Below are positions 37,169 to 50,008 of a DNA stretch of 64,000 nucleotides, in pieces. This stretch comes from Dirofilaria immitis (lineage: Eukaryota; Nematoda; Chromadorea; Rhabditida; Onchocercidae): NCBI GenBank assembly GCA_024305405.1, contig JAKNDB010000103.1:2108001-2172000 (forward strand). Direction: 5' to 3'. The translations under genes and the position numbers were made by a program. The stretch's first letter is position 1. The number at the start of each line of letters is the position of its first letter. The notes beneath the pieces were generated by a model. The model saw only the letters and a list, made by a program, of their open reading frames with translations. It was not told where the DNA came from and did no database searches.

Positions 37169-40063
37169 ATGAATCCATTAAGAATCAGCATTCCCATTCC
37201 ATGCGTCGAGCAACAATCCATTTTAAAAGGTAACGATGATAATGACGATAGTGATGATGATGATGATGATGATGATGACGGTGATGATAATGATGATAAT
37301 GATGATGGCATTTTTCCATCTAATCCTCCCGATTTATGTGCTATTTTCAATTGTCATGGTATTACTAATTTGATAATGCACAGCAATATACCGCAAAATT
37401 GAAATGAACAATTTGGCAAAATGCTCTCTCACTCATTCTAAATTATATCGTCGTCGTAAACGATAATTGGATTAGCATTTTGTCCATAAATGGTTCCCTT
37501 TTGATGACATCGTTGTCCTCAAACCAGAACCAATAGAATATTTTGTCTCCGCCTTTAAACTCTTACCGTATCCCTGAAAAATGATGACAATTGTCAACCG
37601 TGTCTGGATGGCAATCAGGATGATTATGGTTGTTAAATGATGGATGAGTTGTGCGGTAGCAGTGTTCTATTAACTTCCAATACAAATCATCATCATCATC
37701 ATCACCATCATCATCATCATTCTATTAGCTCATTGATACAGCGAAATGGTCGGTTATCTTTTACTCAAAACTTTTCATTACATATTATTTGGCTCCATTG
37801 ATACGGTTAGTGATATCAATCAGTCATTGATAATCAGTGACATCAGAGTGATAGCAATATCAGACAATCGTCTGATTATGTTTTACAAATGTCCCTGAAT
37901 TTCCACTGCTGATTTGAAATTACAAAGATTTATATAATTTGATTTGTTGATAATAATATTGAATCCTTTTCTCTCAGACATGGAAATTTAAAAAAAAAAA
38001 TAAATATAGTAAAATTAGCAATGGAATTGGAATAGATAATTTTGAAAGGAGTAATTTTAGAAGTACAGCATGGACATGTAAAAATTCCGGATTTGATTGT
38101 TTCTCCGATAACATCAGGAACTCATCAACAGAATGCTGATGGTAATAATAAACGTCGAGATAGGTTGGTTAATATTTTCTGATAAATTGAACAACATTTA
38201 TGCCATAATAATGCTTCGAAATTTTATGCGTTTAAAGAATTAATATGAAAATGAATCAAATAAAAGCTAAAATTTTTAAATCGAAAATTTTAATTTATTG
38301 ATTTAAAGAATTTATTCGCATTCATTTCCCATTAATTGGTTGTCATGGCATCTTCTATATTAATAGAGAAAAGAATTAAATTCAAATTTAAATTTGTGCT
38401 TCTTATATATATTGTAATCTTAACTTAAACTTAAGTTTAATTCATTCTTAGAAGTTTTAGGTTCAAGGAAATTTTATTCATAATTTCTATTAATTAGCTC
38501 ATTTCTTTTTAAATTACAATATTTTATTCGCTAATCTATCTGCAGAATAATTCTTACCATTGCAATGATACAATGCGATTCCTTGTCCTTCATTTTTATT
38601 AATAATAATTTCTCTTCGTTGAAATATTTATGGATTTGTTTTAAAACTTTTTTCTTTCTACTACTTGCAACATTTCGCATGCAATCAATATGCATGCAAT
38701 TAATATCAATATTATAATTCCATTGATAATAATATTTTGCTTCAAAAAAAATACAGTTATGATTGAATTAGTTTGATAAGTCTAAGTTAAATATAATATC
38801 AAACATATATAAATTTGAACAAACCTAAAATCACTTGATGATAATATCTTTAAAAAATGTACATCGAAGAGATCAAAAACTTAGTATAAGGAAATCGATA
38901 AATTTGTTAATCGCAAATTTGTTACATTGAGAATCTCCTACGACTTGTTAAATTTAGGAAAGAAGTGAAATGATCATATTCCGTTGAATAATAGTATTTC
39001 CGAATTTTTGGATGTTAAAAGATAACTTTCCAAAAATATGATATGATAACATTTTCTATCTATAGTGTTTTATTTAGAAAATTCGAGAGATACTATTTCA
39101 GGGAAACAAAGAAACAGAGGCGCAACAGGACGACATTTACAACATTTCAACTTCATGAATTGGAGCAAGCTTTCGAAAGATGCCATTATCCAGATGTTTA
39201 TGCTAGGGAGGTATGTTGTTAGAAGAAGTTCGAGAAATTTCTATTTCTATATTACTCGAGAATTTCATTTTTAGAAATTTTTAATTATCACATTTTTACC
39301 AGATTAGTTCATTATATTTAATCTGAAACGTTTTTATCATATTTTTATCACAGTTAAAAAAGAATTTCAAATTTGAATTTATCATAAGAATTTATTTTCT
39401 TTTGAAGAAATTCAAACAACGATTAGAAGGTTATATCATCATAATTCTATTGTTGATATTAAAGCTCTTAATTTAAAATTTAATAAAACAATCAAGATGT
39501 AGTTTATTTAAATGTATTTAATTTTTAGCTGACATTTATTAATTCATATTTTATAGCAAAATTATTTTTATTTTTAGCTATTGGCTCAAAAAGTAAAGCT
39601 TCCTGAAGTTCGTGTCCAGGTAATTGTCTAATTATTGCTTTATATCTTATTTTTTCCATCTTTTTCGAGCAACTGATTCAAAAACTAAATCATATCTATT
39701 TTAATTTATCCTAGACCACCTTAAATTTGAATTCAAAAAATTAAAAGTCATAAATAGTTGGCCTATATAAAATGAGAGCAAATGCAAAGTTTGAGAATGA
39801 AATAATTTAAAAATTCCAAAATAATTCTAAAATTTAGAATTTCAAATCAATCAAATATGTATAACAGAAAATTTTCATCTTCTATAAAAGTAATTATTTT
39901 ATTTTTAAATTTTGAAATCTAAAAAATAATTGGAATAATCAAACTGATATTATTTTTGGTTTATGAAAACTAGACATTCATGCCATCTTTAGATGACATA
40001 TAATGACCTTGTAGAATAGAGGTAATCTGCTTGTCTTGTTTTCACATTCATTAATTAATAGTT

Positions 40064-40106
<43 letters not shown>

Positions 40107-41770
40107 GAAAGATAGAAAAAAAGTACCAAATAATCTCGAATTTCATCCCTTCAAACTGTCACTTCTAATTGTTATTTCCTTCTTCAGCTCGATCTCTTTG
40201 CTACATCAAAACAATGACATAATGACAAATCTCTTCAGGTTTTCCCGATCAGAAGATCTCTCTTCTTAATTCTTCCCATTAAATACCGATCGCTAATCTT
40301 CGATTTAACAATAAATTCCCAAAGAAAAAAAATTATATCCATGAAAAGGATGAAAAGAAAAAATGTCTACCAAATTGATAACTTTTTCAGTACTATAATA
40401 ATACTACTAGAAGAGAGTAATGTTTTTAGAGATATACAATTAAGATGTATCAAATGTTCTTCCTTTTTTTTTTCAATTAACAATAATTGATATAAAGTAT
40501 CAAATTTATCTAGAATTAAATATATAGTTCCTATTCAATATAATGTATTTTTTTGGCAAATTAATGATAATTTATGCATAATATAAACATAAATAAATAA
40601 ACAATCAATAAAAAATAAACAAATATATGGTATGCCAGATGACAAACATTTTGATTTAATTAAGCAGCTGGTAAATTCAAATATTAATTGATTGATGCCC
40701 ATTAGGAGAATTAAAGACTGGAATTAGAATTAATTAGCTACCTTTAAATAACTAATAATTAAATTAAAAATTAATGAATTAATTAAGGAAATGAATTTTC
40801 TTGCTAATTAATTTATATTTAATATGTGCTCTTGATCAATTGAAATATTATCAGGTATGGTTTCAAAATCGACGTGCCAAATGGCGTCGTCAAGATAAAG
40901 CAGAAAGTAGCGCAATTGCTGATTTACCGCCTGTTCGGCATAATACGCCTGGAATACCATCATGGGCATGGATGACTCATCCGGATGATTTTCCGGTCTA
41001 ATGCATCCATTTGTTCAACAATCAAACGGTTTACCGGGTCCAGATATGGTCTTTTCTTCATTATTTATTAGTCATTTTATTTTCAAAAAAAAAAAATTAA
41101 TGAAGCGTTTTATTGTGCTACGTCTTCTGTGTGCTACGTACGTAGCGCAATGCTACATTTTAGTAGCTGATTCGTTATTTTTGAAAGTTTCAGCTATGAA
41201 CTTGAAGCAAATTTATAAATAAAAATTTTCATATTTCAAATCTATTATTTCTAAAAGTTTTAATCTCATCTCAATTTTAAATCAAAATTAGTTAACATAT
41301 TAACTGAAGTTAATTTTTAAGGTAATCTCTTTGGACATTAATTTGTTGTTGACCTATAGCTTATCTCCAAAAAGTTTTAAGATTTTATTCAATTTTGATA
41401 TTTTTTTTCGAAACACTTTTCTAAAATTGAAAATTTAACTTCTCTTCTTTTCCAACTTAACCTTTATGATCTTTTATATTCGAACATTAATTTAGTATGA
41501 GAAAAAAAGCACTGAAATTAATTTTTTAATTTATAAATATAATTCATTTCATTTTTGTAGGTTATGAAAACACCTTCATCATTTTGTTTTGGATACCTGC
41601 CAACGGCAACACCTACGGCAAATACATACGCAGGAATTACAGGTTCAGCAATTCCTAATACGCCATCATTTCCTGATATTGAACTACAAAGTGGTATTCG
41701 TAATGAACAGAAAACTATTTATGTTAATAATAATAATAATAATAGCAATAACAATAATATGGTTGTCTAA
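37169..41770 (+). CDS. ceh-8: Rx/Rax-class paired-like homeobox transcription factor
   Basis: Six exons: 37169-37229, 38061-38163, 39102-39210, 39578-39619, 40855-41048, 41561-41770; about 239 aa. The homeodomain is split over exons 3-5: [71 protein letters not shown] with the RRQ tail and Q50 fits Rax/CEH-8 better than Phox2 or Vsx. The intron between homeodomain residues 46 and 47 is typical of paired-class genes. Exon 1 ([11 protein letters not shown]) ends in phase 1 and joins exon 2 cleanly. Exon 5 is 194 nt; a stop (40999-41001) follows DDFPV, but the other frame continues [16 protein letters not shown] to a phase-0 donor, so one base is probably missing near CCGG (40993-40996). No OAR domain is evident; the C-terminus ends in an Asn run. 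If the stop is real, the protein ends soon after the homeodomain. Confidence 0.9.
37234..37310 (+). repeat. (GAT)n microsatellite in ceh-8 intron 1
   Basis: Interrupted GAT/GAC trinucleotide array immediately downstream of the exon 1 donor. It creates a spurious Asp-rich frame on + and a Ser-rich one on -. A second, (ATC)n-type array lies at 37687-37722 in the same intron. Confidence 0.85.
40067..40102 (+). repeat. (GA)n microsatellite in ceh-8 intron 4
   Basis: A run of about 17 AG/GA dinucleotides followed by purine-rich sequence. It generates an artificial Arg-Glu frame with no coding meaning. Confidence 0.9.
41726..41760 (+). repeat. AAT trinucleotide run coding for poly-Asn
   Basis: Near the end of the ceh-8 coding sequence, AAT/AAC/AGC codons give a run of about 11 Asn/Ser residues before MVV and the stop. 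A length-variable tract is expected here. Confidence 0.75.
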
Positions 41771-44700
41771 TATAAATGTATAAATTAATGAATAACAGTT
41801 TGTCAAAAAGAAACAAAGGTTTCAAATTCTCGACAAGGAAAAAAAGAAGAAATGGAATTAAATTTATTTCGAATATCTTTTTATTTTTATAAAATTCTAA
41901 AATAAATTTAAAATGTAATAAACAAATATTATTAGCAAATTGTTCATATATTTATCACTTATTTTGTCTTTAAAATGTTTAAAGAATTATGGACAAATAA
42001 TTTATAAAACTAACTTTTTTCTTTTTTTTTATAAATTTAATTATGATTTATTATCAATAAAATTTTTTTGGTATATTTGTGTGATGCAAATTTTGTTAGA
42101 AAGAATTAATAAAAAATAGGTTAAATTAGATATTTTATCTAATTTAATTTAATTTATTAATTATTAGTCATCGAATATTAATTAATTATGAATATTCAGA
42201 CATTGATTTATTTTATATTAAAAGTAAGAATAGTTTATCACTAAGTTATGCATACATAATCGAATTATGTGCGATCAGAAAATCAAAAATTAACTGCCCA
42301 TCAGTTAACTTTGATCATTTAATAATTAAAATTTATTTGATCTTTTTGATAAATCCAAAATTTTATTAGAATATTGAAGAAAAAAAAATACTTGTGATCC
42401 CGTCATTGATTCCCTCTCGTCTCTCAACTTTATTTCCAAGTTTTAATTGTCCAAAATGAATGGAAGAGTAAAATGCGGGAAAAAAATTAGGTTGAAATAA
42501 ATAAACAATAAGCTCATTTGCAAATTGCATACAGTTGTATTATCATTTATGATGTTTGATGACTTTTATTTTAGTACTGATAACACATCACCCTTCACAA
42601 AATTATTTTTGTTTTTTTGATCACTTTTTGAGATAAATAATCACTAAACTCTTCCAATATTTTCTTATCAGCTTTTTTGATGCCTTTCATGATATATCAA
42701 TTCATAATTGTTTTGATATTCTATTAGCTATTTTCGTCATAATTCGAAAATTTTTCCATTTTCTTTAGAATTTGATAATATCTTGATTTCCTTTTTCAAA
42801 TATTTTGAAAGTTTTTTTAAAAATCTTTTCATAGTAAACACTTCAAGAGGATCAAAGGTTGAAAAAGAATGGATTATTTTTCATCTGATTTGCAATTATC
42901 ATCGAAATCTAAGATTCTTGTAATTTAATCATTTCATTTAAATTAATCCATTCGATTGGATTATTATCTAAATTATTTTACACTTCAAATCTCCGAATCA
43001 TTTCTACTTTGAAGCAATGAAAGATCAAACTCTTTCATTAATTATTCCTATTATATACGGATTATGCAAATTCAGTCATTGCACAATTCTTGCTTATCTC
43101 GATAATTTTCATCTCAAAAACTATATAATAGAAGATGGCACTATGCTATTAAAAATGCGTACTAAATTTGATGTATAAACTTTTCTCGAGAAAAAAAGAC
43201 TATGAAGAAAACGGAATAAAGGAAAACTTTGCTCGAAAAACTTTTTCTTTTTGAGAAATCATCTCTTAAAAAAATGATTGAACAAGATTGAATGAATGAC
43301 TGTAAAACTTATGTTCCCTCCTTTTTTTTCTTCCACATTTTTACATCATTTCTATATATATGATACGATGTTATATTCTAAAAAAATTCATTCAAAGTTT
43401 TTCCTTCAATCAATCTCGAATAACATCTCGATTAATGTAATGCTCATCATACTATTATCTTTGAAGATAATAATTATCGTATTCTGTTCATTAAATTATT
43501 AGAAGTTGCAACAGCTATTAAAATTGCACAAAATCTATATCTGCATGATGCATGCAAAATTATTGATGCATGCTAACTTATATTTTGCATGAATTAGCAA
43601 ATTATACAAGTAATGCTGCTGCATGCTGAAATGTTTCTTATTTGTTGCTTTTTGTAAAATAAAGCAAAAGATACTCAGATTAATTGGAAATCATTGCTTA
43701 ATACTGTTATGATTTTATATTTCATTTCAAATTAATCGATATTTTGTTTAAATAATCGTTAATCATTTCTGGTTTCCTAAATTTTCACGTTGTGTTAAAA
43801 TTGATTGAAATTAACAGACTACTATGAAATCTTATCTTTTATTTATTATTATGTTTAACAAATTATATCTGAGTCGCTACCTTTAAATAGCACTTACCAA
43901 TACTGATAAATTTTCTTTTTTGCTTTTGTATTTGTTCTCCGTTAAATTATTTACTAACCGTTTACTCAATTAATTAATTACTCATCTACCTAATTAATTA
44001 ATTACTCGTTAATTATCATTATAATAAAATTTTTATTCATATATGTTAAGTATTAAAATAAAAATTTTATAATTTTAACAACAAAATTGACAAAAATATA
44101 TATTTGTTAGTTTGTGAAAAAATTAAATCTAAAAATATAATTAGTAAAAATTAATAAATTTACAAATCTAATCTTAGTACGAAACATTCGAAATTATAGT
44201 ATTATTGTATAGTATCTTTGATTTCTCGACAAGTTGTTATTACTGCATCTCATGGCAAATGTAATTAAGTATGCGTTATCATATCATATCACTTGCTAAT
44301 TGTCAAAAATTATCAATTTACTAATTATCCTGTGTAGAACCTGAATTATTAATTACAATTTAACAGCTTAATTACTGATTATTTAGTCAATTAGCAAATA
44401 AATTTAATAAATTTCATTCTATTGCATAAATTTCAGTGTTTATTTTTCGTGAGATAAAAAAATTTTCGATAACCAAAAATCAAAGAATCATTTTTATAAT
44501 TTCATATTAATAGTTAATTTTTTTTTAAAGTAAAAAAGTTTAAAAAATATCACATATTTTAATAATCATTTCTCATATTTTATATATCAAATAAATTTGA
44601 TCGAAATTTTTTCTTATTTTTTATCACATAAATCATAAATATATATAATTTTATCAGTAAATTATGAGAAATTGAATTCTCGAAGAAATAACGTAAATGT

Positions 44701-46994
44701 TTATTTGATTATGGAAAACGTTCTTAAGAAACGTTAAAAACGTTAAAATGTTTGAAATATTAAAGCACTGAATAGTAAAAGCTAATTTATTACAGTCAAA
44801 TGAAGACATGGCCTTATTGCTTCTAAATAAACCAATAACAAAAGTGTAAACAAAAACGATAGCCACAATATGAACATTTCGGAATTATAAAATTATCGAT
44901 CGATGATACACATTATCATTTACAGATAATGCTATCAAATCAACAGAATGTAGAATGTTTGATCACGAAAAGCATGAAAGCTTGCTCTTATCACGTCATA
45001 TACATATAATATTTCACGTATTTCATATCATGAAATATTATATTCACATTTTCAGATATCATCTTTACTATTCCATTCTATTACTTAATTTTCATTTATT
45101 ATCTAAATAAATTTAGAGCATAGCAACTTATGCAGTATGCAAAAACCGCATCTCATAAGTCCGCCCTTCCTATCCTGATTGCTAATCTTATTAATATTCA
45201 AAAATTTCTATGATAAGTCATTTCGAATTTGCAATGATAATTTTTCTACAATATTACTTTCTTGCATTATTTATATTTCTAGGGAATTTAAAATCAAACA
45301 TTATAAACGTGTGATAAACTTTATGCAAAAAAAGATAATTTTTTGAAAAATTAAATGCTAATAATATTTAGAATAAATTATAGTACAGGATGATAGCAGA
45401 GGACTAGTAGTAATATGCAACCGTAACGGTATACCATATCTTATCAGTATATCAAAATTTGTTATCTTATCAGGAATTTCAATGCATCTGATGAAGGGAT
45501 GAATATATTTGTCAACTTTTCATAATTTTTCTAGTTGTTTATCTGCATCCTGAAATATCGCTACTTCATCTTTATGATGGAATCATCTGTAAGAATTATG
45601 TCTTTCCTAATTTGTCCTTGAAATAAAATTAGTAATTTACAGTATGCCGTGATAACCTGTGCCAAATTCTATGACATTTACCGCAATTTTCATGATTTCT
45701 CAATGTTCATGAACAGATTAACAATATACCCAACGATTAATGAAAATGTTTTAACGAAGTTTATCGAGAATAAATTATAAAAATATGGAATATTCTGAGC
45801 GAATATTTCATGACATATCGAATGATTCGTATTTTGTGAAAGCAATAAGTTTCAATAAAATATATTAGGAGAAAAATTGAAATTAAAAAGATAGGACAGT
45901 TTTGTGATATACGATGGTTATAAAATCCAGGAAACTGCTCAATCGATTATAACTTTTAAAAATTTCAAAATCGCATCTCATAAATCCGCCCTTCCTGATT
46001 AACCTGCTAAAATCTATTCAGAATCAGAAAATTTAACTGGGAATTAATCTTTATAGTTCATCAAAGGGAAGTATCAGTAATAAAATAAAACTTGACAATC
46101 ATGTACGCATTAATAGCCAGAAAAATATCAGAAGAATAACGGACAAATATACAAAGAGAATATCATCGTTAATCGCAATTCCTTATGATAATTCATACAT
46201 CTGAGATAAGATAATAGCATTTTGTGTATTTAAAAAAATTTTTGAATATTTGCAAAAATAATTTGATCTTGGAAAACACATATGCATATACATACATACA
46301 TTACATAAACTCTAAACAATAGAAGATAAAAAAGTAAAACTAAAGTATTTCTAAACGACTGAGTTCATTTTTTCTTTCTAGGTCAATCTTCTTAACTTTC
46401 GATTTAGCGAAGCTCTTAGATAAAATAATTTCTATGATTCATTATAGAACAATTTAGTATCTTAAGAGGAAGTAAGATCACATTGAATTAGACTGAAATT
46501 ATCTAAGAACTCGCTACTACTGCAATGATTTCAACATATGCAGTCATATGTAATGGTATTTGTAAAATTGAAATGCTAAAAAAAAGTTTGTTTTGCTGGG
46601 AGATTAATAATGTCATGATGATTTATTGCTTGTCAAAATAAAATACAAAAAAAAAAGAAAGATATGAAGTTGATAAACTGAAACAGAATGTAAATAAATT
46701 ACTTTAATCTTAAAATTGTATATCCTAAAAGATCAGTGTTAAATGTAAAAGAAATAACAAATACCATGGCGTATTCGTCACTGAAAACTGAGTAGAGAAG
46801 ATTTATTTGTCCAAACTTTTTCTAACGTGTGATGGAAACTCTGCGAACATTTGACTAATTAAATTATTATACCTTTTCAGTTATATATTATCTCTCCTAA
46901 TTTTAAAGATATTTACATCTTCTTAGTTACTTTGTAATTATATTCAGTTATCCTTAATTACTAACGAAAGGAAGACTATTTAACGCTGAGATAT
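41771..46994. other. Intergenic, 5.2 kb
   Basis: No gene recognised. Features seen: clustered TGCATG/ATGCAT sites at 43530-43630, an inverted repeat around ATTTCATATCATGAAATATTAT (45005-45052), and a 24-bp G+C-richer sequence occurring at 45147-45170 and again at 45972-45995. This may be ceh-8 regulatory DNA, which is inference from position only. Confidence 0.45.
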
Positions 46995-48450
46995 CTAAGA
47001 GGTAGCCTCTTGTTCTGCAGTTTTGTTAAATACTTTATAAGCTGTTTCATTCATCAGTTCTTTCAATTCATTTGCATCCTTCACTTTCAATTTGTATAAC
47101 CAACCTAAAATTATATTGCTCTTTATTAAAGTTCCATTATATTGATGTAATGACCAAGAAGTTATTTTTCATTAGACAGCATGATTTCCTCAATCAGCAA
47201 CTGGTTGCGGAAAAGATAATTTGAAACAGAAATTAAAGTTAGTAAAGATAGATTAATAAATTTTATATTGAATAAGCTTTCTTTAAACTATGTTCACATT
47301 TCTTTGTTGTCCGCTGCAAAAATAAACCTTACGTAGATGCAAAGTGATTCCTTATCTTTTAGTATTAAGGAAACTTGAAAATATAGTACAACCAATTTTT
47401 TACTATTTAACCATTTTCTTATTAATATGAAAACAGAAATATTTATTTCAAGACTGAAACGATTTTCATTGACTGCATTTGGAAGATTAAGACATACCTT
47501 TATCAAGAGCAAACTTATTGATCAGAGATGGAGTATTTTCGACTTCAATGTTCTTTTCTATAACAATTCCAGAAATTGGTGAATAGACATCTGATGCTGC
47601 TTTTACACTTTCCACTGCTCCAACTGAATCACCTGCATGCAATTCTTTTCCAACTTCAGGCAGTTCTGCATAAACAATATCACCAAGTGCTGCCTGAAAA
47701 CAACTTTCCTACCACTTTAAAAAGAACGTGTTTTTCAAATATGGATAAAATTTAGAAGTAAATTTATTAAATAACATAACTAATAGAACAACATAAAATT
47801 AAATGTATGAATATGTGATGAAGAGGAAGAGATTCCAAATATATGAAGACATTTTAATTGTTCAAAAGTACTATTCGACAAGACCTCTTTTAAAATCTCA
47901 TATAGCATCAATTCAATCAATTAGAATTAATTTGCGGAATCCATCTATCAGAAGTAATAAACCTGCGCAAAATCAGTGATTCCAATAATTGCTGTATTAC
48001 CTTCGATGACCACCCATTCATGCTTCTTTGTATAATACCGATCTGTAAATATTCTTTCAAAAGTGATTTATTTACTTATAGCTCTATTTTACAAAATTAT
48101 ACTCAAAATAATTAAAACTGCTTATATTTTTAATATTAAATGTAACTTGTAATACAATCTTATATAAAAAATTTTCTCCAGATAATGGTTATGATACAAC
48201 ATTAAGCAAATGATAACTTTATCAATTAATGGATTAAATTATACCTTTGAAAGAGTTAAAATTGCCTAATTTTAGTGTCACTGATGAGTTCTAAATACTC
48301 AATTGAAGTAATTTTAAAAGTAATTCGTAGCATACCGACATATAAGCGTTGCGATATAGCAATAGTGCGATGAATTGGAATGAGCAGTGATTTTGATGTG
48401 ATAACAAATGGAGAAAGTCTTTGAATTGCTTGTATCCAACACGTTACCAT
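46995..48450 (-). CDS. GCSH: Glycine cleavage system H protein, mitochondrial
   Basis: Lipoyl-carrying shuttle of the mitochondrial glycine cleavage system. Exons: 48336-48450, 47963-48042, 47498-47693, 46995-47105. Exon 1 is a basic presequence ([20 protein letters not shown]). Exon 2 has [20 protein letters not shown]. Exon 3 has [12 protein letters not shown] and the lipoylation site [15 protein letters not shown] with its acceptor Lys. Exon 4 gives [16 protein letters not shown]. Exon 4 is 111 nt where 110 are needed: the family's conserved DxGWL reads with an extra base in the C/G run at 47100-47102, after which frame and family match resume to a TAG stop. I treat this as an insertion error. 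The ATG at 48450 sits 13 bases after a TGTTTCAG acceptor. Confidence 0.95.
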
Positions 48451-48463
48451 ACCTATCAAATAT

Positions 48464-48472
48464 CTGAAACAA
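48464..48472 (-). promoter_or_regulatory. Candidate trans-splice acceptor of GCSH
   Basis: Minus-strand TTGTTTCAG lies 13 bases upstream of the first in-frame ATG, with no upstream exon evident. Confidence 0.5.
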
Positions 48473-50008
48473 TAAAATTATCCTTCAAATTTTTTATTTT
48501 TTGAAGCGAAATGAATAAGTAATGTAATAATGGATCACATAGATTGTTTTTCTAATCACATGAATTAAATTGACAGCTAAATAAATATAAATAGAATGAT
48601 ACAGGTAAAATTTCTAATTGAATATAACTCTATCGCGTTGAATTTAATTAAGATATAATGAAGCCGTATAATTTTACGAACCAATATTCAAATAACTATT
48701 ACCTAAATCAATTCATTTGCGATTTCAAAATGAACTTGACGATCATTAATTAGTTAATTTCATTAATACCTAAGAATGATATTCCAGCAAAAGTGAAGGC
48801 AGATTTTTAGAATAATACAATTTAAATTCAAATCATTTTCTTTTTCTTCAAATTTTCTTTTTAAAATACAAGAATCGCTTCCTCTACGATATTAAAGGAA
48901 TTACAGAAATAAGAGACTGATGGTAGATTTCAATAAATCTAAGGTTAGTTAGATGATCGTACCAATTGAAGAAATGAAATATCAGGCATTTTATTGTATT
49001 TTCATCTTTCTTGATATTTAATTCCTTACATATGTATCAGCTTGACATTAATGATCGCTTATTAAATCTTATATATATTATTATTTCTATTACTATTTAT
49101 TATTGCAAAAAATTTCTTCTTAAGCTCACTAACTTCTCCTCCAATTCTTAACTTTTTCTCTTTTTGAATAAAGATTTAATTCTATCCAATCCATATTTCA
49201 TAATATATCTTTTATTCTAATGATAATATTCAAATTAACTGTATGATTTCAATATTTAATAATTTAATGACCTTAATTAAACAGACTGCCTTTTAAAATT
49301 TCAATTATTTTTTGCATTTTATAATATACAAATTTTATTACGAAAAATTTTTGCTTTATAATCCATAACATTGTCATTAAAGGATTGAAATATTTCACTT
49401 CTTCATGATATGATGATCACTATCCCAGACTAATTTTATCAATGTGCATTAATGAAGGCATTTAACAAAAATGAAAAGAAGCAGTCTGTTTTGATAATAA
49501 ATATATCAATTAATCATATCAGCGATTTGTAATCAATTCTCTCTTAAATGCATAATCTCGAAAAAAATCAAAGCATGACAACATCAACCCTGTCATTCCG
49601 ATCCCTCCACATCCCTTTAATGTAGCTCCGTCTATTTCATTAAGTTATTAAACCGTGCCAATTTTAACTTCTACTACTCATTCGTTATCAGTTGGCATTA
49701 AATAATATTTGGTTATATTTCTGTGGAGTTTTTATTTCCGGAATTCCGGGGACAACTTTTTGTAACTTTGATTATTAGCTAATTGTTCGTCGCTTCATAT
49801 GATATAGCATCTTCATTATTTAAGCAGAAATATTTGTAATATACTAAATCGACTGATAAAATTTCCGTTTCGTAATTATATCGATATTTTTTTACTTTTC
49901 TAGCTGATAAAGCGACGGCATCTTCGATGCAACGAATAAACATAAAAGATAATCAATTTCTCGATAACAAACTAATCAATTCATATGCAAATTATCATTC
50001 AATAGGAA
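48473..50008. other. Divergent intergenic region GCSH-ALG10
   Basis: Shared upstream region of two divergent genes. Near its right end an acceptor TACTTTTCTAG (49893-49903) begins what is probably the ALG10 5' exon. That exon holds an upstream ATG at 49927 opening a 29-codon frame that overlaps the ALG10 start in another frame. Confidence 0.45.

Noticed and set aside
37169..37402. Asp-rich 77-aa frame on +, Ser-rich frame on -
   Set aside because: Only the first 61 bases are the ceh-8 exon 1; the rest is the intronic (GAT)n microsatellite read through a GTAACG donor.
40036..40269. Arg-Glu repeat ORF
   Set aside because: Translation of the (GA)n microsatellite in ceh-8 intron 4.
41589..41783. 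Gln-rich frame in ceh-8 exon 6
   Set aside because: Overlaps the phase-consistent frame; it would need a different splice phase and shows no better homology.
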